Positions 24,814 through 35,002 of a stretch of DNA of 64,000 nucleotides are shown in pieces. The DNA is from Dyadobacter endophyticus. GTDB taxonomy: Bacteria > Bacteroidota > Bacteroidia > Cytophagales > Spirosomataceae. Position numbers and translations under genes: made by a program. Positions within the stretch are counted from its first letter, which is position 1; each line of letters starts with the position of its first letter. The notes beneath the pieces were generated by a model. The model made no database searches, was not told where the DNA came from, and saw only the letters and a program-made list of their open reading frames with translations. Location: positions 2,046,426 to 2,110,425 of the forward strand of contig NZ_BMIA01000001.1 in NCBI RefSeq assembly GCF_014641595.1, given 5' to 3'.

Positions 24814-27800
24814 ATGAACTTTGTCAAATCATCCCTGAAATATCCGCAGGTAACGCTGTCGGTATTGCTGCTGGTGTTTGCGGTAGGCGTTTATTCGCTG
24901 CTGAACATGCCCCGGCGCGAGGACCCGAAAATAACCGTCAGGCAAGGCCTCGTCCTAGCCTTTTTCCCCGGCGCCAATTCCGCCCAGGTGGAAGACCAGG
25001 TTACCAAAAAGCTGGAACAATACCTTTTCCAATTCGAGGAAATCCGCAAGGACAAAACCTACTCGACGTCGCAGGACGGCATGGTGGTCGTGAATGTGGA
25101 GCTGGGTGAAAGCGTGAAGAATCCTGATGTTTTTTGGAGCAAACTCCGGCACCAGCTGCTGGTAGCCAAGCAGGTGGATTTCCCGAAAGGCGTCCGCGGC
25201 CCGATTGTGAACTCCGATTTCGGCGACACCGAGGCATTGGTGATCGGCATTGAAAGCAACAAGGCCACCTATGCGCAGCTGAAAGATTATACCCAGAAAC
25301 TGGAAGACGTTCTCCGTACGGTCAAATCTGTTTCCAAAATCAAACGCATTGGCGAGCAGAAGGAGCAGATCACGGTCACTTCGAGCTCCGAGAAGCTTTC
25401 TCAATATAATGTCAAACTGTCGTCCGTGGTGCAGGTGCTGCAATCGCAGAATGTGATTAGTCCGACAGGAGATATCAAAACCGCAACGAGCCAGACGCCA
25501 CTGTACACATCCGGCTATTATAATACGGAAAATGAGATCGCGAACCAGGTCGTGGGAGCGTCCAAAACAGGGGAACTAATCCGGCTTGGCGACATTGCAC
25601 AGGTCAACCGCGAATATGCCGAACCGACCAGCAAGACGACCGTGAACGGCAATAATGCGATGATGCTCGCGATCCAGATGCAGGAAGGGAACAATATCGT
25701 GAAGTTCGGCGAGGAGGTGAATGCCAAGCTGGCCGAAGCAGAAAGGTTGTTCCCTTCGGACGTGACGCTGACGACCATTGTAAATCAACCAAAACTGGTG
25801 GATGAAAACATCACGCACTTCATACGCGAATTTTTCCTGGCCATTTTCTCCGTCGTGATCGTTGTGATCCTGCTGCTGCCGATCCGCATTGCCGCCGTGG
25901 CCGCGATGGCCATTCCGATGACGATCGCCGTCACATTCGCATTGCTCAATGCTTTTGGCATAGAATTGCACCAGGTGTCGCTTGCTGCCCTGATCGTCGT
26001 TCTCGGTATGGTGGTAGACGATGCCATCGTAATCGCCGACAACTATGTGGAGCTGCTCGACGAGGGCATCGACCGCTGGACAGCCGCCTGGCGCAGCGCT
26101 ACCGACCTGGTAATCCCCGTTTTGGCAGCCACTGTAACCATTATCGCCTCATTCATGCCGATGGTGATCCTGACCGGCTCCGTAGGTGAGTTCATCCACG
26201 CATTGCCCATAACAGTGGCCATTGCATTAGCCGCATCGTTCATCGTAGCGATGATCCTCACGCCATTGCTTTGTTATACATTTATCAAAAAAGGACTCCA
26301 CGACCACAGCGCCGAAGAAACCGATAAAAAGAAACGCATTACCCTGCTCGACCGCATGCAAAACGGGTATAATGCCGCGCTCGAATGGTGCGTGAGGCAT
26401 TCAGCACTAACGATCGGCGTCAGCCTTGTGACAATAGTGCTTTCATTATTTGTATATCAGGGAATTAAACAAAAATTCTTCCCCGCGGCCGAACGCAACC
26501 AGTTTGTAATCGAACTCTGGATGCCTACCGGCACCAAGCTTGACAAAACCGGTGAGGCAATCCTGAAAGCGGAAAAACTCGTAAAAGGCGACCCGCGTGT
26601 AACCTCCTACGCGACCTTCACAGGCACGAGCGCGCCGAGGTTTTATTACAACTTCTCCCCCGAAGTACCGGTAACCAATTACGCCCAGATCCTGATCAAC
26701 ACCACCGACGACAAAACCGCCGAGGAATTCGCGCAGGAGCTCGAAGGCAAGGTAGCCGCATTGATCCCCGAAGGCTCGCCGCAGGTTAAACTGATGCAGC
26801 AGGGCTCGCCATACAAATCGCCCGTGGAGGTACGCATTGTAGGTGACGACGTTTCCCGCCTCAAAGCGATCGGCTTGCAGGTACAGAATATTCTTAAAAA
26901 TGCAAAAGGCAGCGCGATGGTCCGTCCCGATTTCCGCGAGGATTATTACGGCATCAGCATTCAGCTCAAAGACGAGGCCAACAAGCTTGGTTTTACCACC
27001 GGCAGCATTTCGCAAATGGTGTACACGGGCTTCAACGGTGCGCCGGTTTCGACGATGTATGAAGGCAACAACCCGCTGGATATCGTTTTCCGCCTCGACG
27101 CACGCAACCGTCAGTCGTCCGACAACCTGGAAAACATTTACCTAGCCTCGCCTGTTACCGACGCCAATGTGCCGCTCCGCCAGATCGCCGACCTGAAACC
27201 GCAATGGCAGACGGGCAAGATCATGCACCGTAACGGCGTGCGGACGCTCACCATCCTGAGCGAAACCGAAGGCGATGTGCTTCCCGCCGACCTCGTGAAG
27301 GAAGTTAAAGGCAAAATCGCCGATATTCCGTTGCCAGCCGGCTACCGGATCGAATACGGCGGCGAGCAGTTCAACAAAAACGAGACGTTCAGCCAGATGA
27401 TGGTGGTATTAGCGATCAGCCTGGTGTTGATATTCTTCATCCTGCTGTTCCAGTTCCGTAGCCTCAAAGAAGCTGCGCTGGTAATGCTTACGATCCCGCT
27501 CAGCCTGTTCGGTGCATTAATCGGACTTTATATTACGCATAACAACTTCGGTTTCACCGCATTTGTAGGGCTGATCAGCCTGTCGGGCATCGTGGTACGG
27601 AATGCGATCATCCTGGTGGACCATACCAATGAGCTGCTGGGCCACGGGATGGACATCCGCACGGCGGCTATCGAATCCGGCAAGCGGCGGCTCCGCCCGA
27701 TATTCCTCACGGCAATGGCCGCGGCGATAGGCGTATTGCCGATGATCCTTTCCGGTTCGCCGATGTGGAGCCCGCTCGCGAGTGTGATCGCCGTCGGGGT

Positions 27801-27918
27801 GATATGGTCTATGGTAATGGCGCTGCTCACCGTGCCGGTGCTGTACATCGCGATGATCAAACCGCATGATAAAAAAGACCTGATGGTAACACCTGTTGCA
27901 GAACACCATGAAAACTAA
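24814..27918 (+). CDS. RND efflux pump inner-membrane subunit (AcrB family)
   Basis: A 1034-residue protein with the RND topology: one helix at the N-terminus, a large periplasmic loop, six helices (about 335-490), a second loop and five final helices. The proton-relay acidic pair is D402-D403 in GMVVDDAIVIADN. The position in helix 10 that is Lys in AcrB is R929 here (GIVVRNAIILVD). The N-terminal phrase LNMPRREDPKI is typical of the HAE-type drug and solvent exporters. Substrates cannot be predicted. Its stop codon overlaps the start of the TolC gene (ATGAAAACTAA), which suggests translational coupling. Confidence 0.94.
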   Translation: MNFVKSSLKYPQVTLSVLLLVFAVGVYSLLNMPRREDPKITVRQGLVLAFFPGANSAQVEDQVTKKLEQYLFQFEEIRKDKTYSTSQDGMVVVNVELGESVKNPDVFWSKLRHQLLVAKQVDFPKGVRGPIVNSDFGDTEALVIGIESNKATYAQLKDYTQKLEDVLRTVKSVSKIKRIGEQKEQITVTSSSEKLSQYNVKLSSVVQVLQSQNVISPTGDIKTATSQTPLYTSGYYNTENEIANQVVGASKTGELIRLGDIAQVNREYAEPTSKTTVNGNNAMMLAIQMQEGNNIVKFGEEVNAKLAEAERLFPSDVTLTTIVNQPKLVDENITHFIREFFLAIFSVVIVVILLLPIRIAAVAAMAIPMTIAVTFALLNAFGIELHQVSLAALIVVLGMVVDDAIVIADNYVELLDEGIDRWTAAWRSATDLVIPVLAATVTIIASFMPMVILTGSVGEFIHALPITVAIALAASFIVAMILTPLLCYTFIKKGLHDHSAEETDKKKRITLLDRMQNGYNAALEWCVRHSALTIGVSLVTIVLSLFVYQGIKQKFFPAAERNQFVIELWMPTGTKLDKTGEAILKAEKLVKGDPRVTSYATFTGTSAPRFYYNFSPEVPVTNYAQILINTTDDKTAEEFAQELEGKVAALIPEGSPQVKLMQQGSPYKSPVEVRIVGDDVSRLKAIGLQVQNILKNAKGSAMVRPDFREDYYGISIQLKDEANKLGFTTGSISQMVYTGFNGAPVSTMYEGNNPLDIVFRLDARNRQSSDNLENIYLASPVTDANVPLRQIADLKPQWQTGKIMHRNGVRTLTILSETEGDVLPADLVKEVKGKIADIPLPAGYRIEYGGEQFNKNETFSQMMVVLAISLVLIFFILLFQFRSLKEAALVMLTIPLSLFGALIGLYITHNNFGFTAFVGLISLSGIVVRNAIILVDHTNELLGHGMDIRTAAIESGKRRLRPIFLTAMAAAIGVLPMILSGSPMWSPLASVIAVGVIWSMVMALLTVPVLYIAMIKPHDKKDLMVTPVAEHHEN

Positions 27919-29254
27919 GCTGATACTCCCGATACTCATTGTCCTGGCAGCCGTACAGGTGGCTGCACCCGTGCGCTTATACGCACAGCAGGTGCAGCCG
28001 CTCACGCTCGAACAGGCTGTAGAAAAGGCATTGCAGAACAACCATTTGCTGAACGTGCGCAAGTTACAAGTCACCGAAAAAGAGGCCAAAGTGGCCGAGG
28101 ACCGTATCAAACGGTTTCCCGTGGCCTCGATAAGCTCCGCCTATCAATACAATGCAAACCTCGGCCAGTTGGTAATCGAGCAGGGTTCTTTCGGTACATT
28201 GCCGCTTGGGGGAACCAGCATTGCGCTGCCTAACGAGGAGAAGACCTTTCCTTTGGGTAAACACCATAATTTCAATGCGGGCGTGACGCTCTACCAGCCT
28301 ATTACCCAGCTGGGAAAGATCAAAACCGGGATCGAGGTGGCCCAGACGGATGCTGAACTGGCACGCCACGAGCAATCGAGGGCGTCGCTCCAAATCAGGC
28401 AGGCGATAGAGAAGCTGTATTATGGTTTGCTGATTACCCAAAAACAACAGGACGAGGCCAATGCGAAGATCAAACTGGCCCAGATGCGGCTTTACGATGT
28501 AGAAAGTGCATTGCTTTCGGGTAAAACTATCGATGTAAACAAGGCTGGCCTGCAAGCGAATATCGCCGACGAGGAGCAAAACCTGTTGAAACTTCGCATC
28601 CAAACGGAAGATTACACGGCCGATTTGAAACAGCTGACGGGCATTGAAACAGATAGCCTAACGTTGGCGCCGGTAGCTAATGCAGGCGTACCAGGCACAT
28701 TGGATTCTTACTTAACGAATGCCGCGACGACAAACAACGACATTAAAATCGCCAACCTGACGGAAATCAAAACGCAAAAGGCCATTCGCGCAGCAGAACA
28801 GGGTAATTTACCCGACATCGGCCTCGTCGCGGGTTATTCCTACCAGACAGGCAACCTGCTTTTTCCAAACAATAATCCTTTCGTGGGCGCGCAGTTCAAA
28901 TGGAATATTCAGGACCTAGTCGCCAACAAACAGGTGATCCGCCAGCGGCATTTGTTGCGCGAGCAGGCCCGCGAAAACTTGATTAATACGCAAAATCAGG
29001 TCAAAAACGACGTTTCGAAAACCCACCGGAAGCTCACACAAGCAACTGCATTAATTGCCGTGGCCGAAAAAGCCGTGAAATACCGGACAGAGGAGCTAAA
29101 AGTACAGACAGACAAGCAGGCCTCGGGGCTGAATCTTGAAGCGGACATCCTCAGCACGCGTTCGCTACTGGCCAAAGCGGAAGCCGATTTGCTCGCGGCA
29201 CAATTGAATTACCGGTTGGCTTATTCGGATTTGCAGCGGCTGGCCGGGGAATGA
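27908..29254 (+). CDS. TolC family outer-membrane efflux channel
   Basis: A 448-residue protein with a signal peptide (MKTKLILPILIVLAAVQVAA, cut near LYAQ). The mature chain has the two TolC repeats: LTLEQAVEKALQNNHLLNVRK near the start, a first long coiled-coil pair with HEQSRASLQIRQAIEKLYYGLLITQKQ, and the second repeat from SYLTNAATTNNDIKIANL to the C-terminus with a matching coiled coil (KNDVSKTHRKLTQATALIAVAEKA in parts). It forms the trimeric exit duct of the pump. The ATG lies inside the end of the pump gene (11-base overlap), so the three genes form one operon. Confidence 0.93.
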   Translation: MKTKLILPILIVLAAVQVAAPVRLYAQQVQPLTLEQAVEKALQNNHLLNVRKLQVTEKEAKVAEDRIKRFPVASISSAYQYNANLGQLVIEQGSFGTLPLGGTSIALPNEEKTFPLGKHHNFNAGVTLYQPITQLGKIKTGIEVAQTDAELARHEQSRASLQIRQAIEKLYYGLLITQKQQDEANAKIKLAQMRLYDVESALLSGKTIDVNKAGLQANIADEEQNLLKLRIQTEDYTADLKQLTGIETDSLTLAPVANAGVPGTLDSYLTNAATTNNDIKIANLTEIKTQKAIRAAEQGNLPDIGLVAGYSYQTGNLLFPNNNPFVGAQFKWNIQDLVANKQVIRQRHLLREQARENLINTQNQVKNDVSKTHRKLTQATALIAVAEKAVKYRTEELKVQTDKQASGLNLEADILSTRSLLAKAEADLLAAQLNYRLAYSDLQRLAGE

Positions 29255-29352
29255 TTTTGGAATTTCACAATTAGTTCACATTGCGAACGTACAAGATAAC
29301 AGGTAACTGTATAAATTGTAACCATAATACAACTTACATTCACCTATTATCC

Positions 29353-30063
29353 ATGAAAAGATCATTTATCATCCTTATTTCTTTGCTGGCATTCGTGGGC
29401 TGTCGTCATGACAAGGACGCCGCGCCGGAGCCCGAACTGGCGGTAGAAGACAAAGACTGGTACATCCTCCGCTCGCCCGACAACCGGGATATCAAGGCAG
29501 TACACGGTAGTATCGACGATACCCTGACGATCACCACCGGTTTCGAAGTTTTTGTAACGGCCGACAAGGGTAAAACCTGGACAAAAGGAAGCTACAACGC
29601 CGGGATAGGCCTTTTTGCGTTTTTGGAAAAAGAAGATACGCTGTTCGTCATGGAAGGCCAGAGAGGCACCACCACCGTTCGCGACAATTCCTTCGGCATT
29701 CAACCAACCTGGTTCAGTATGGATCGCGGGCTGACCTGGGAGCGCGCAACAGGACGTTGGATCTACGACGAATGGAAAGTGCCGATCAATTACGCATATT
29801 CCGGCAACGGCATCCTATTCAGTATCGACATGATTCAAACCGCGGAAGGTTATTTACAAACAATCGGGCTCAAATCGGAAACTGGCCGAAAAATTTCACT
29901 TCCCGCACATCATCAGTTGATTAGTGTAAATTTTGATAAAAAATCACGGTTGTATGTAACGGGCTCGGCGCCACTTTGCGGGGATGGCAATAACTTCGAA
30001 TATTGCGACCAGACCAACAGAAGCGGAACATTATACATATCGAAAAAGCCCGTCCTGTTTTAA
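29353..30063 (+). CDS. Lipoprotein with BNR-like repeats, function unknown
   Basis: A 236-residue lipoprotein; ATG 29353 begins a short signal with lipobox AFVGC (Cys 17). The frame is open further upstream, but only this start gives a lipoprotein signal. The mature part is beta-rich and contains two sialidase-type BNR patterns, VTADKGKTWTKG (about residue 75) and FSMDRGLTWERATG (about 130), which suggests a beta-propeller or fragment of one. A C-terminal CGDGNNFEYC pair may form a disulfide. No enzyme activity is indicated. It follows the efflux operon by about 100 bases on the same strand but is probably separate, and is closed by the terminator at 30068-30097. Confidence 0.8.
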   Translation: MKRSFIILISLLAFVGCRHDKDAAPEPELAVEDKDWYILRSPDNRDIKAVHGSIDDTLTITTGFEVFVTADKGKTWTKGSYNAGIGLFAFLEKEDTLFVMEGQRGTTTVRDNSFGIQPTWFSMDRGLTWERATGRWIYDEWKVPINYAYSGNGILFSIDMIQTAEGYLQTIGLKSETGRKISLPAHHQLISVNFDKKSRLYVTGSAPLCGDGNNFEYCDQTNRSGTLYISKKPVLF

Positions 30064-30067
30064 AAAC

Positions 30068-30097
30068 CGACCCTCGCATGCAATTATGCGAGGGTCG
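30068..30097. terminator. Bidirectional intrinsic terminator
   Basis: The arms CGACCCTCGCAT (30068-30079) and ATGCGAGGGTCG (30086-30097) form a perfect 12-bp stem with a 6-base loop. TTT follows on the plus strand and TTTTT on the minus strand after one extra base pair, so it can serve both the lipoprotein gene and the SusD gene. Confidence 0.88.
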
Positions 30098-30118
30098 TTT
30101 GCTATTGCCCCGTGCCTT

Positions 30119-31870
30119 CTACTCGATCTTCGTCAGCGGCGGCACATTTCGGTTCGCACCGTCATAACCCACATTCTGATTGATTACTCCCTTCGTATTC
30201 GCAGTAATCACTAGCGACGGAATCGGCCACAGCGCGTGGAATGGCGCCATATTCGCCGTGTTGCCCAAGAGCTGGATCTTCTTCTCATAGGTATTGTTGT
30301 AGCGCATCACCCGGTCGAAATAGTAGTTCTTTTCACTGAAATTGGTGAGGCTATACCCATTAAGGCCCGCTTTGGCCATGATATACGAAATGCGGACAAG
30401 CTCCGAATGACGCGGCTCCTCGGCAAACAGCTCCCGTGCACGCTCGTGCAGGATGAAATCAATCGTCACCTCGCCGGTGGTAATCGGTAGCGCTTTCGCG
30501 CGCTCGCGTACTTTGTTGATGTCGTCAGCAGCCAATGCGAGCTGATTTTTCCAGAAATAAGCCTCGGCACGGAGCAGATAGGTTTCGGCGAGGCGGAAAA
30601 TATACCAGTCGCCATTACCACCCATCGGCGTCGCTTTCGGGTCGTCCTGCGGATTGTACATAATGTAATGCGGCATCGCGTACACGTGCTTGAACGTATC
30701 CACCTGCGCTGCCAGGAATTTGGTGTTGATAGGTTTGCCAAAATCGACAGAGGACGGGTTGTTGTATTTCAACTCGTGAATGTCCACCCAGTTAATGTCC
30801 GCGCGGCGCAAATCGGTGGTGTTGCGCCAGTTCGCTCCTTTATACGACCAGATATCGTATTGATAAAAGCCCGTCAACCTGATATTTGCATTACCTCTGC
30901 CCAGTGAATCATACATAGGCCCGCTCGCGACCATCCCCGGCTTACCCTGACTATCAAGCACCTGCGGCTGGAACCACTGGCAATTGTAAAGCCGCATTGT
31001 GTACAGACCTACGGAACGCGCGGCCGGCGGTGCTTCATAGCGATCGATGGACGCCAGGATGGTCTCGGTGTTCTGTGCAATGCTGAAATTTTTGGCACGG
31101 TGCAAATCCCAGATCAGGTTACGGTACCCCTTCGCCGCATCGATGCCAAAACGTTGGTTCACGAGCGTATAAGGCCCGTTGATAACCTTGTTCGCGGCTT
31201 CAATGGCCTTATCATATTCCAGATTGGCCAGATAGATCTTTGTTAGCAAATGGTTCGCCGCGCCTTTGGTAATCACACCCGATTTGGCCGTTGCCGGAAG
31301 CCATTGGGCAGCAAATTCGACGTCTGTTTTGATCTTTTCCAGAATTGTCCAGCGGCTGTGCGTCTGAAAGTCTAACTTCGCTTCCTGTATTTCTCCACCC
31401 AAAAAAGGCACATCGCCATAGGAATTTACGAGGCGGTAATACCAGTACGCACGGTGCCAGAGCGCCTCGCCCAGAATTGCATTCCGCTCCTGCTCCGAGT
31501 TCCATTTAATTTCATCAATCCTGCTGATGAGCACATTACAGTTTTTTATGGAAGAATAAATAACCGTAAACATCGCCAGAAAGCGGTAGTACTGGTCGGT
31601 GTTGGGCGTAAGGTTATAGAAGTCGAGCTGCGACCAGGGCGATGCCAGATCCGAGGCGGCGTACTCCATCGTGAGGTTCGGCATGGTGCCTGTACTCTCG
31701 TTTTTGAGGTCTTTACGCATGGTAATGAGCAGCGCCTCCATGCCAGCCTTATCCACGAATACATTTTCCGGGCTGAAAAACGACAGCGGCTCCGGTTTCA
31801 GCCAATCCTTGTCGCACGCCGACTGGCTGAGCAGCAGAACAGATAATATGAGGTATTTAAAGAGCTTCAT
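30119..31870 (-). CDS. SusD/RagB-like nutrient-binding lipoprotein
   Basis: A 583-residue surface lipoprotein with lipobox SQSAC (Cys 19) followed by DKDWLKPEP. It shows the SusD plan: N-terminal tetratricopeptide-like helices (WHRAYWYYRLVNSYGDVPFL at about residues 135-155 is the classical SusD phrase), a middle variable region, and a C-terminal part with FRLAETYLLRAEAYFWKN and a closing helix with ERARELFAEEPRHSELVRI. SusD proteins bind glycans or other polymers at the cell surface and close the SusC channel like a lid. It lies 18 bases after the SusC gene on the same strand. The ligand is unknown; no glycoside hydrolase is adjacent. Confidence 0.94.
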   Translation of the reverse strand: MKLFKYLILSVLLLSQSACDKDWLKPEPLSFFSPENVFVDKAGMEALLITMRKDLKNESTGTMPNLTMEYAASDLASPWSQLDFYNLTPNTDQYYRFLAMFTVIYSSIKNCNVLISRIDEIKWNSEQERNAILGEALWHRAYWYYRLVNSYGDVPFLGGEIQEAKLDFQTHSRWTILEKIKTDVEFAAQWLPATAKSGVITKGAANHLLTKIYLANLEYDKAIEAANKVINGPYTLVNQRFGIDAAKGYRNLIWDLHRAKNFSIAQNTETILASIDRYEAPPAARSVGLYTMRLYNCQWFQPQVLDSQGKPGMVASGPMYDSLGRGNANIRLTGFYQYDIWSYKGANWRNTTDLRRADINWVDIHELKYNNPSSVDFGKPINTKFLAAQVDTFKHVYAMPHYIMYNPQDDPKATPMGGNGDWYIFRLAETYLLRAEAYFWKNQLALAADDINKVRERAKALPITTGEVTIDFILHERARELFAEEPRHSELVRISYIMAKAGLNGYSLTNFSEKNYYFDRVMRYNNTYEKKIQLLGNTANMAPFHALWPIPSLVITANTKGVINQNVGYDGANRNVPPLTKIE

Positions 31871-31888
31871 AATGCTGAGGTTAATGGC

Positions 31889-34800
31889 TTATAATGACAG
31901 GTTAAGACCAACTGTGAAATTCCGGGGCATCGGAACGTTATTTCCATCGCTATCCCACGCTTCGGGGTCCCAGCCCGGCCATTTGGTGAAGGTGAGCAGG
32001 TTACGTGCAGATGCGAACACGCGTACGTTGTTCACTTTCAGTTTTTTAGCAATGTCCGAAGGTGCCGAATAACCCACATTCACATCCTGCACCCGCAGAA
32101 ACGACAGTTTTTTGTAGACCTTGATCCCACCTCCGAACACATTGGTATTGGTGTTGAGCCGCGCGTATTCGTTGGTCGGGTTATCGGGCGTCCAGTAAGG
32201 GAAATCGTTGGTGTTGCGCCGGTCGTAGGTATCGGAGCCGCCTGTGCGCAAGCCTTCCGCAAATGGCGCGATATGGCCCAGTTCGCTTCGGAGGAAAATG
32301 CTAGCCGTGAAGTTTTTCCAGAATGTAAACTCGTTCCGCAGACCGATCCGGAAACGCGGCTGACGGTAACCGATGAACTGTTTGTCCAGCAGCGCCTCAT
32401 ATTTACCATTTCCATCCACGTCCACCGCTTTGAAATCGCCAGGTTGTAATTTGTAAACCGCTGCCGCATCCTTTTCTGCTGTTTGCCAGATACCCGTCAC
32501 GTTATAGTTCCAAACGCGGTCGATCGCCTGGCCGGGAAACCACTCATTGGAGTAATCCGGAAGTTCCTTGCTGACGGTTTTGCCATCCACCGTTTCTTCC
32601 TTGTAATCCCCGAACAACCGCTTGATTTTGTTCCTGTTAAATGAAAACACTAACCCGCTGCGCCACGAAAAATTGGTTTGTTCGGTGTTGATAGTGTTAA
32701 TGGTCATTTCAAAACCCTTGTTGCCCAGCAAGCCCAGGTTCGTCGTAATGTCTTTAAAACCGGTAATTTCCGGCAAAAGACGTTTCATCAGCAGGTCTGT
32801 CGTGGTCATATCATAATATTCCATGCTCAGATCGATGCGGTTTTTGAGCAGGCTCAGGTCCATACCGATGTTGATCGACTTGGTTTTCTCCCAAACCAGG
32901 TTCGGGTTGGCAAGCGAGGTATTGTAAACACCCACCTGCACATTGGTACCATCGTAATACATCGCGGAAAGCAGCTGCGCGAGCGCCGAATATGCCCCGA
33001 TATCGCGGTTACCATTCACCCCCCACGACAGCCGGAGCTTCATCTGACTCACGAAATCCACATTGAAAAACTTCTCTTCCGAGATCTTCCAGGCGATTGC
33101 CGCTGCCGGAAAAACCGCTCTCGGCTGCTTTGTGCCGAATGCCGAAAAACCATCCCGGCGGACGGAAGCCGTAATCAGGTATTTGTCAAACAATGTATAA
33201 TTCAGCCGCGCCATGGCCGCGTCGCCGGTAATCTGGGAGTCGTTGGTCTCCATGGCCGGGCTGGTACCGTACTGCATGCCGTGAAAGCCCAGGTTTTGAT
33301 TTGGTACAAAACCCTGGTTCGCCATTCTGGAATACCAGCCTCGGTTACGCTCGGCGCTGTAAAGCAACGTCACGTCGAACTGGTGTACACCGAATTGCTT
33401 ATTCCAATGCAGAAGGTTGTCGAGAATGTACTCGTACGTAGACGCATCCGCGCGCGTGCTATACCCGCCGGAGCGCGTGGAGCCGCCGTCGAGCGTGTTG
33501 GACGACCAGAAATTATAGTCTTTCGAAGCCTCATACCGCGGTTGAAAAGAGATTTTATAATCAAATCCAAAAGGCAGCTTGATCTTTCCGTAAAGTGAAG
33601 CAAAGAGCGTATTCACCTTCTTCATTCTTTCCTGGCCATAATAATTGATGAGCGGATTGGCCACCGCGAAGCTGTTGGGATACCACATGGCACTGCCGTC
33701 CGCCTCGAACATCGACCCGTAGGGGCTCATGATGAACATCTGCGGCAGGTTGGCGGGAACGGTACTCTCGTCGCGGTCGGCAAACTGACTGTTCACACCC
33801 ACATTAAGCCAATCGGTTACCTTGAAATCCAGATTGAGCCGCGAGCGAATAGTCGAAAACTTGTCGCCGCGCAAAATCCCCTCGTTGTTCTGGTAGCCGA
33901 GCGACCAGTAATAAGTCACGTTCTGCGAGCCGCCGCCGATGCTCACGTCATAGTTCTGCCGCATGCCGGTCCGGATCACTTCCTTATACCAATCCACTGT
34001 TTTCCCCGCGAGGTAATTTTCGGTTTCAATGGGAAAAAAACGTAGCCGGCTCAGCCATTCCTGGGTATTGTCGGCTTGCGGATTGTTACTCGCGGCACGC
34101 CATTGTTCGAGTGAAATGCCAGCCGGTAGCGTGCCCGGATTGTCATAATAGAAAGAAGGGCGGTCGGGATTGGTTGCACGAAGGAGGTCTCGGCGGAAGG
34201 TCAGGTAACCATCCTTGTCAAATGGTTTGAAATCGTTCGCTGTCTGCACCGTTCCTACATTGGCCGAAACATTGATCACCGGCTTGCCCGTCGCGCCTTT
34301 TTTGGTTGTAATCAGGATCACGCCTCCTGCTGCCCTCGCCCCGAAAACGGCTGCCGAGCTGGCATCTTTGAGGATGTCCATCGTTTCGATATCGGCGGGG
34401 TTAATGTCAGCGATGCTGCCATTGAAGATCACCCCGTCCATCACCACCATCGGGCTCGAATTGGCCGTCAGCGATTTGGGTCCGCGGATCTGCAAGGAGC
34501 TTCCACCCGCCGCGGAAGTGCCCTGGTTTGCATTAAAGCCCGCGACTGTTCCTGTAAGCATATCAGTGAGTTGGGTCATCGGCTGGTTTTTGAATGTCTT
34601 CGAATCGATACGGATCACCGCACCTGTCAGGTCACTCTTTTTCATCGTGCCGTAACCCACCACCACCAGTTCATCAAGCGCATTCGTGCTCGGTTGCAGG
34701 GCAATTTCGATGACCGACTGGTTACCGACAGCCACTTCTTTCGTCAGATAACCTACATAGCTGAATGTCAGCATATCCGACGGGGCCGCCTGAACAGCGT

Positions 34801-35002
34801 AACGGCCATCGGCATCGGTGGTTGTGCCACGTTGTGTACCTTTTATCACGACAGTGACGCCCGGAAGGCCCTGTTTACTTAAACTGTCGGTGATCACGCC
34901 GGTAACATCCCTGAGATTTTGCCCGTGCAGCCAAAACGGGCTAAGCCACGCAAAAACGACGAGAATACGGACCCACGGGTGGGTTGGTAGTTTTACATGC
35001 AT
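31889..35002 (-). CDS. SusC/RagA-like TonB-dependent transporter
   Basis: A 1037-residue outer-membrane receptor. The ATG at 35002 starts a signal peptide (MHVKLPTHPWVRILVVFAW); the frame runs open to 35110 but the extra residues are not signal-like. Order of domains: a carboxypeptidase-D-like domain (VTGVITDSLSKQGLPGVTVVIKG), the SusC signature ELVVVGYGTMKKSDLTGAV as TonB-box region, a plug with LQIRGPKSL, and a beta-barrel that ends in a typical C-terminal strand (FTVGLNLSL). It imports ligands bound by the SusD lipoprotein, using TonB energy. The 239-base gap in front of it contains no gene and probably holds its own promoter. Confidence 0.95.
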   Translation of the reverse strand: MHVKLPTHPWVRILVVFAWLSPFWLHGQNLRDVTGVITDSLSKQGLPGVTVVIKGTQRGTTTDADGRYAVQAAPSDMLTFSYVGYLTKEVAVGNQSVIEIALQPSTNALDELVVVGYGTMKKSDLTGAVIRIDSKTFKNQPMTQLTDMLTGTVAGFNANQGTSAAGGSSLQIRGPKSLTANSSPMVVMDGVIFNGSIADINPADIETMDILKDASSAAVFGARAAGGVILITTKKGATGKPVINVSANVGTVQTANDFKPFDKDGYLTFRRDLLRATNPDRPSFYYDNPGTLPAGISLEQWRAASNNPQADNTQEWLSRLRFFPIETENYLAGKTVDWYKEVIRTGMRQNYDVSIGGGSQNVTYYWSLGYQNNEGILRGDKFSTIRSRLNLDFKVTDWLNVGVNSQFADRDESTVPANLPQMFIMSPYGSMFEADGSAMWYPNSFAVANPLINYYGQERMKKVNTLFASLYGKIKLPFGFDYKISFQPRYEASKDYNFWSSNTLDGGSTRSGGYSTRADASTYEYILDNLLHWNKQFGVHQFDVTLLYSAERNRGWYSRMANQGFVPNQNLGFHGMQYGTSPAMETNDSQITGDAAMARLNYTLFDKYLITASVRRDGFSAFGTKQPRAVFPAAAIAWKISEEKFFNVDFVSQMKLRLSWGVNGNRDIGAYSALAQLLSAMYYDGTNVQVGVYNTSLANPNLVWEKTKSINIGMDLSLLKNRIDLSMEYYDMTTTDLLMKRLLPEITGFKDITTNLGLLGNKGFEMTINTINTEQTNFSWRSGLVFSFNRNKIKRLFGDYKEETVDGKTVSKELPDYSNEWFPGQAIDRVWNYNVTGIWQTAEKDAAAVYKLQPGDFKAVDVDGNGKYEALLDKQFIGYRQPRFRIGLRNEFTFWKNFTASIFLRSELGHIAPFAEGLRTGGSDTYDRRNTNDFPYWTPDNPTNEYARLNTNTNVFGGGIKVYKKLSFLRVQDVNVGYSAPSDIAKKLKVNNVRVFASARNLLTFTKWPGWDPEAWDSDGNNVPMPRNFTVGLNLSL

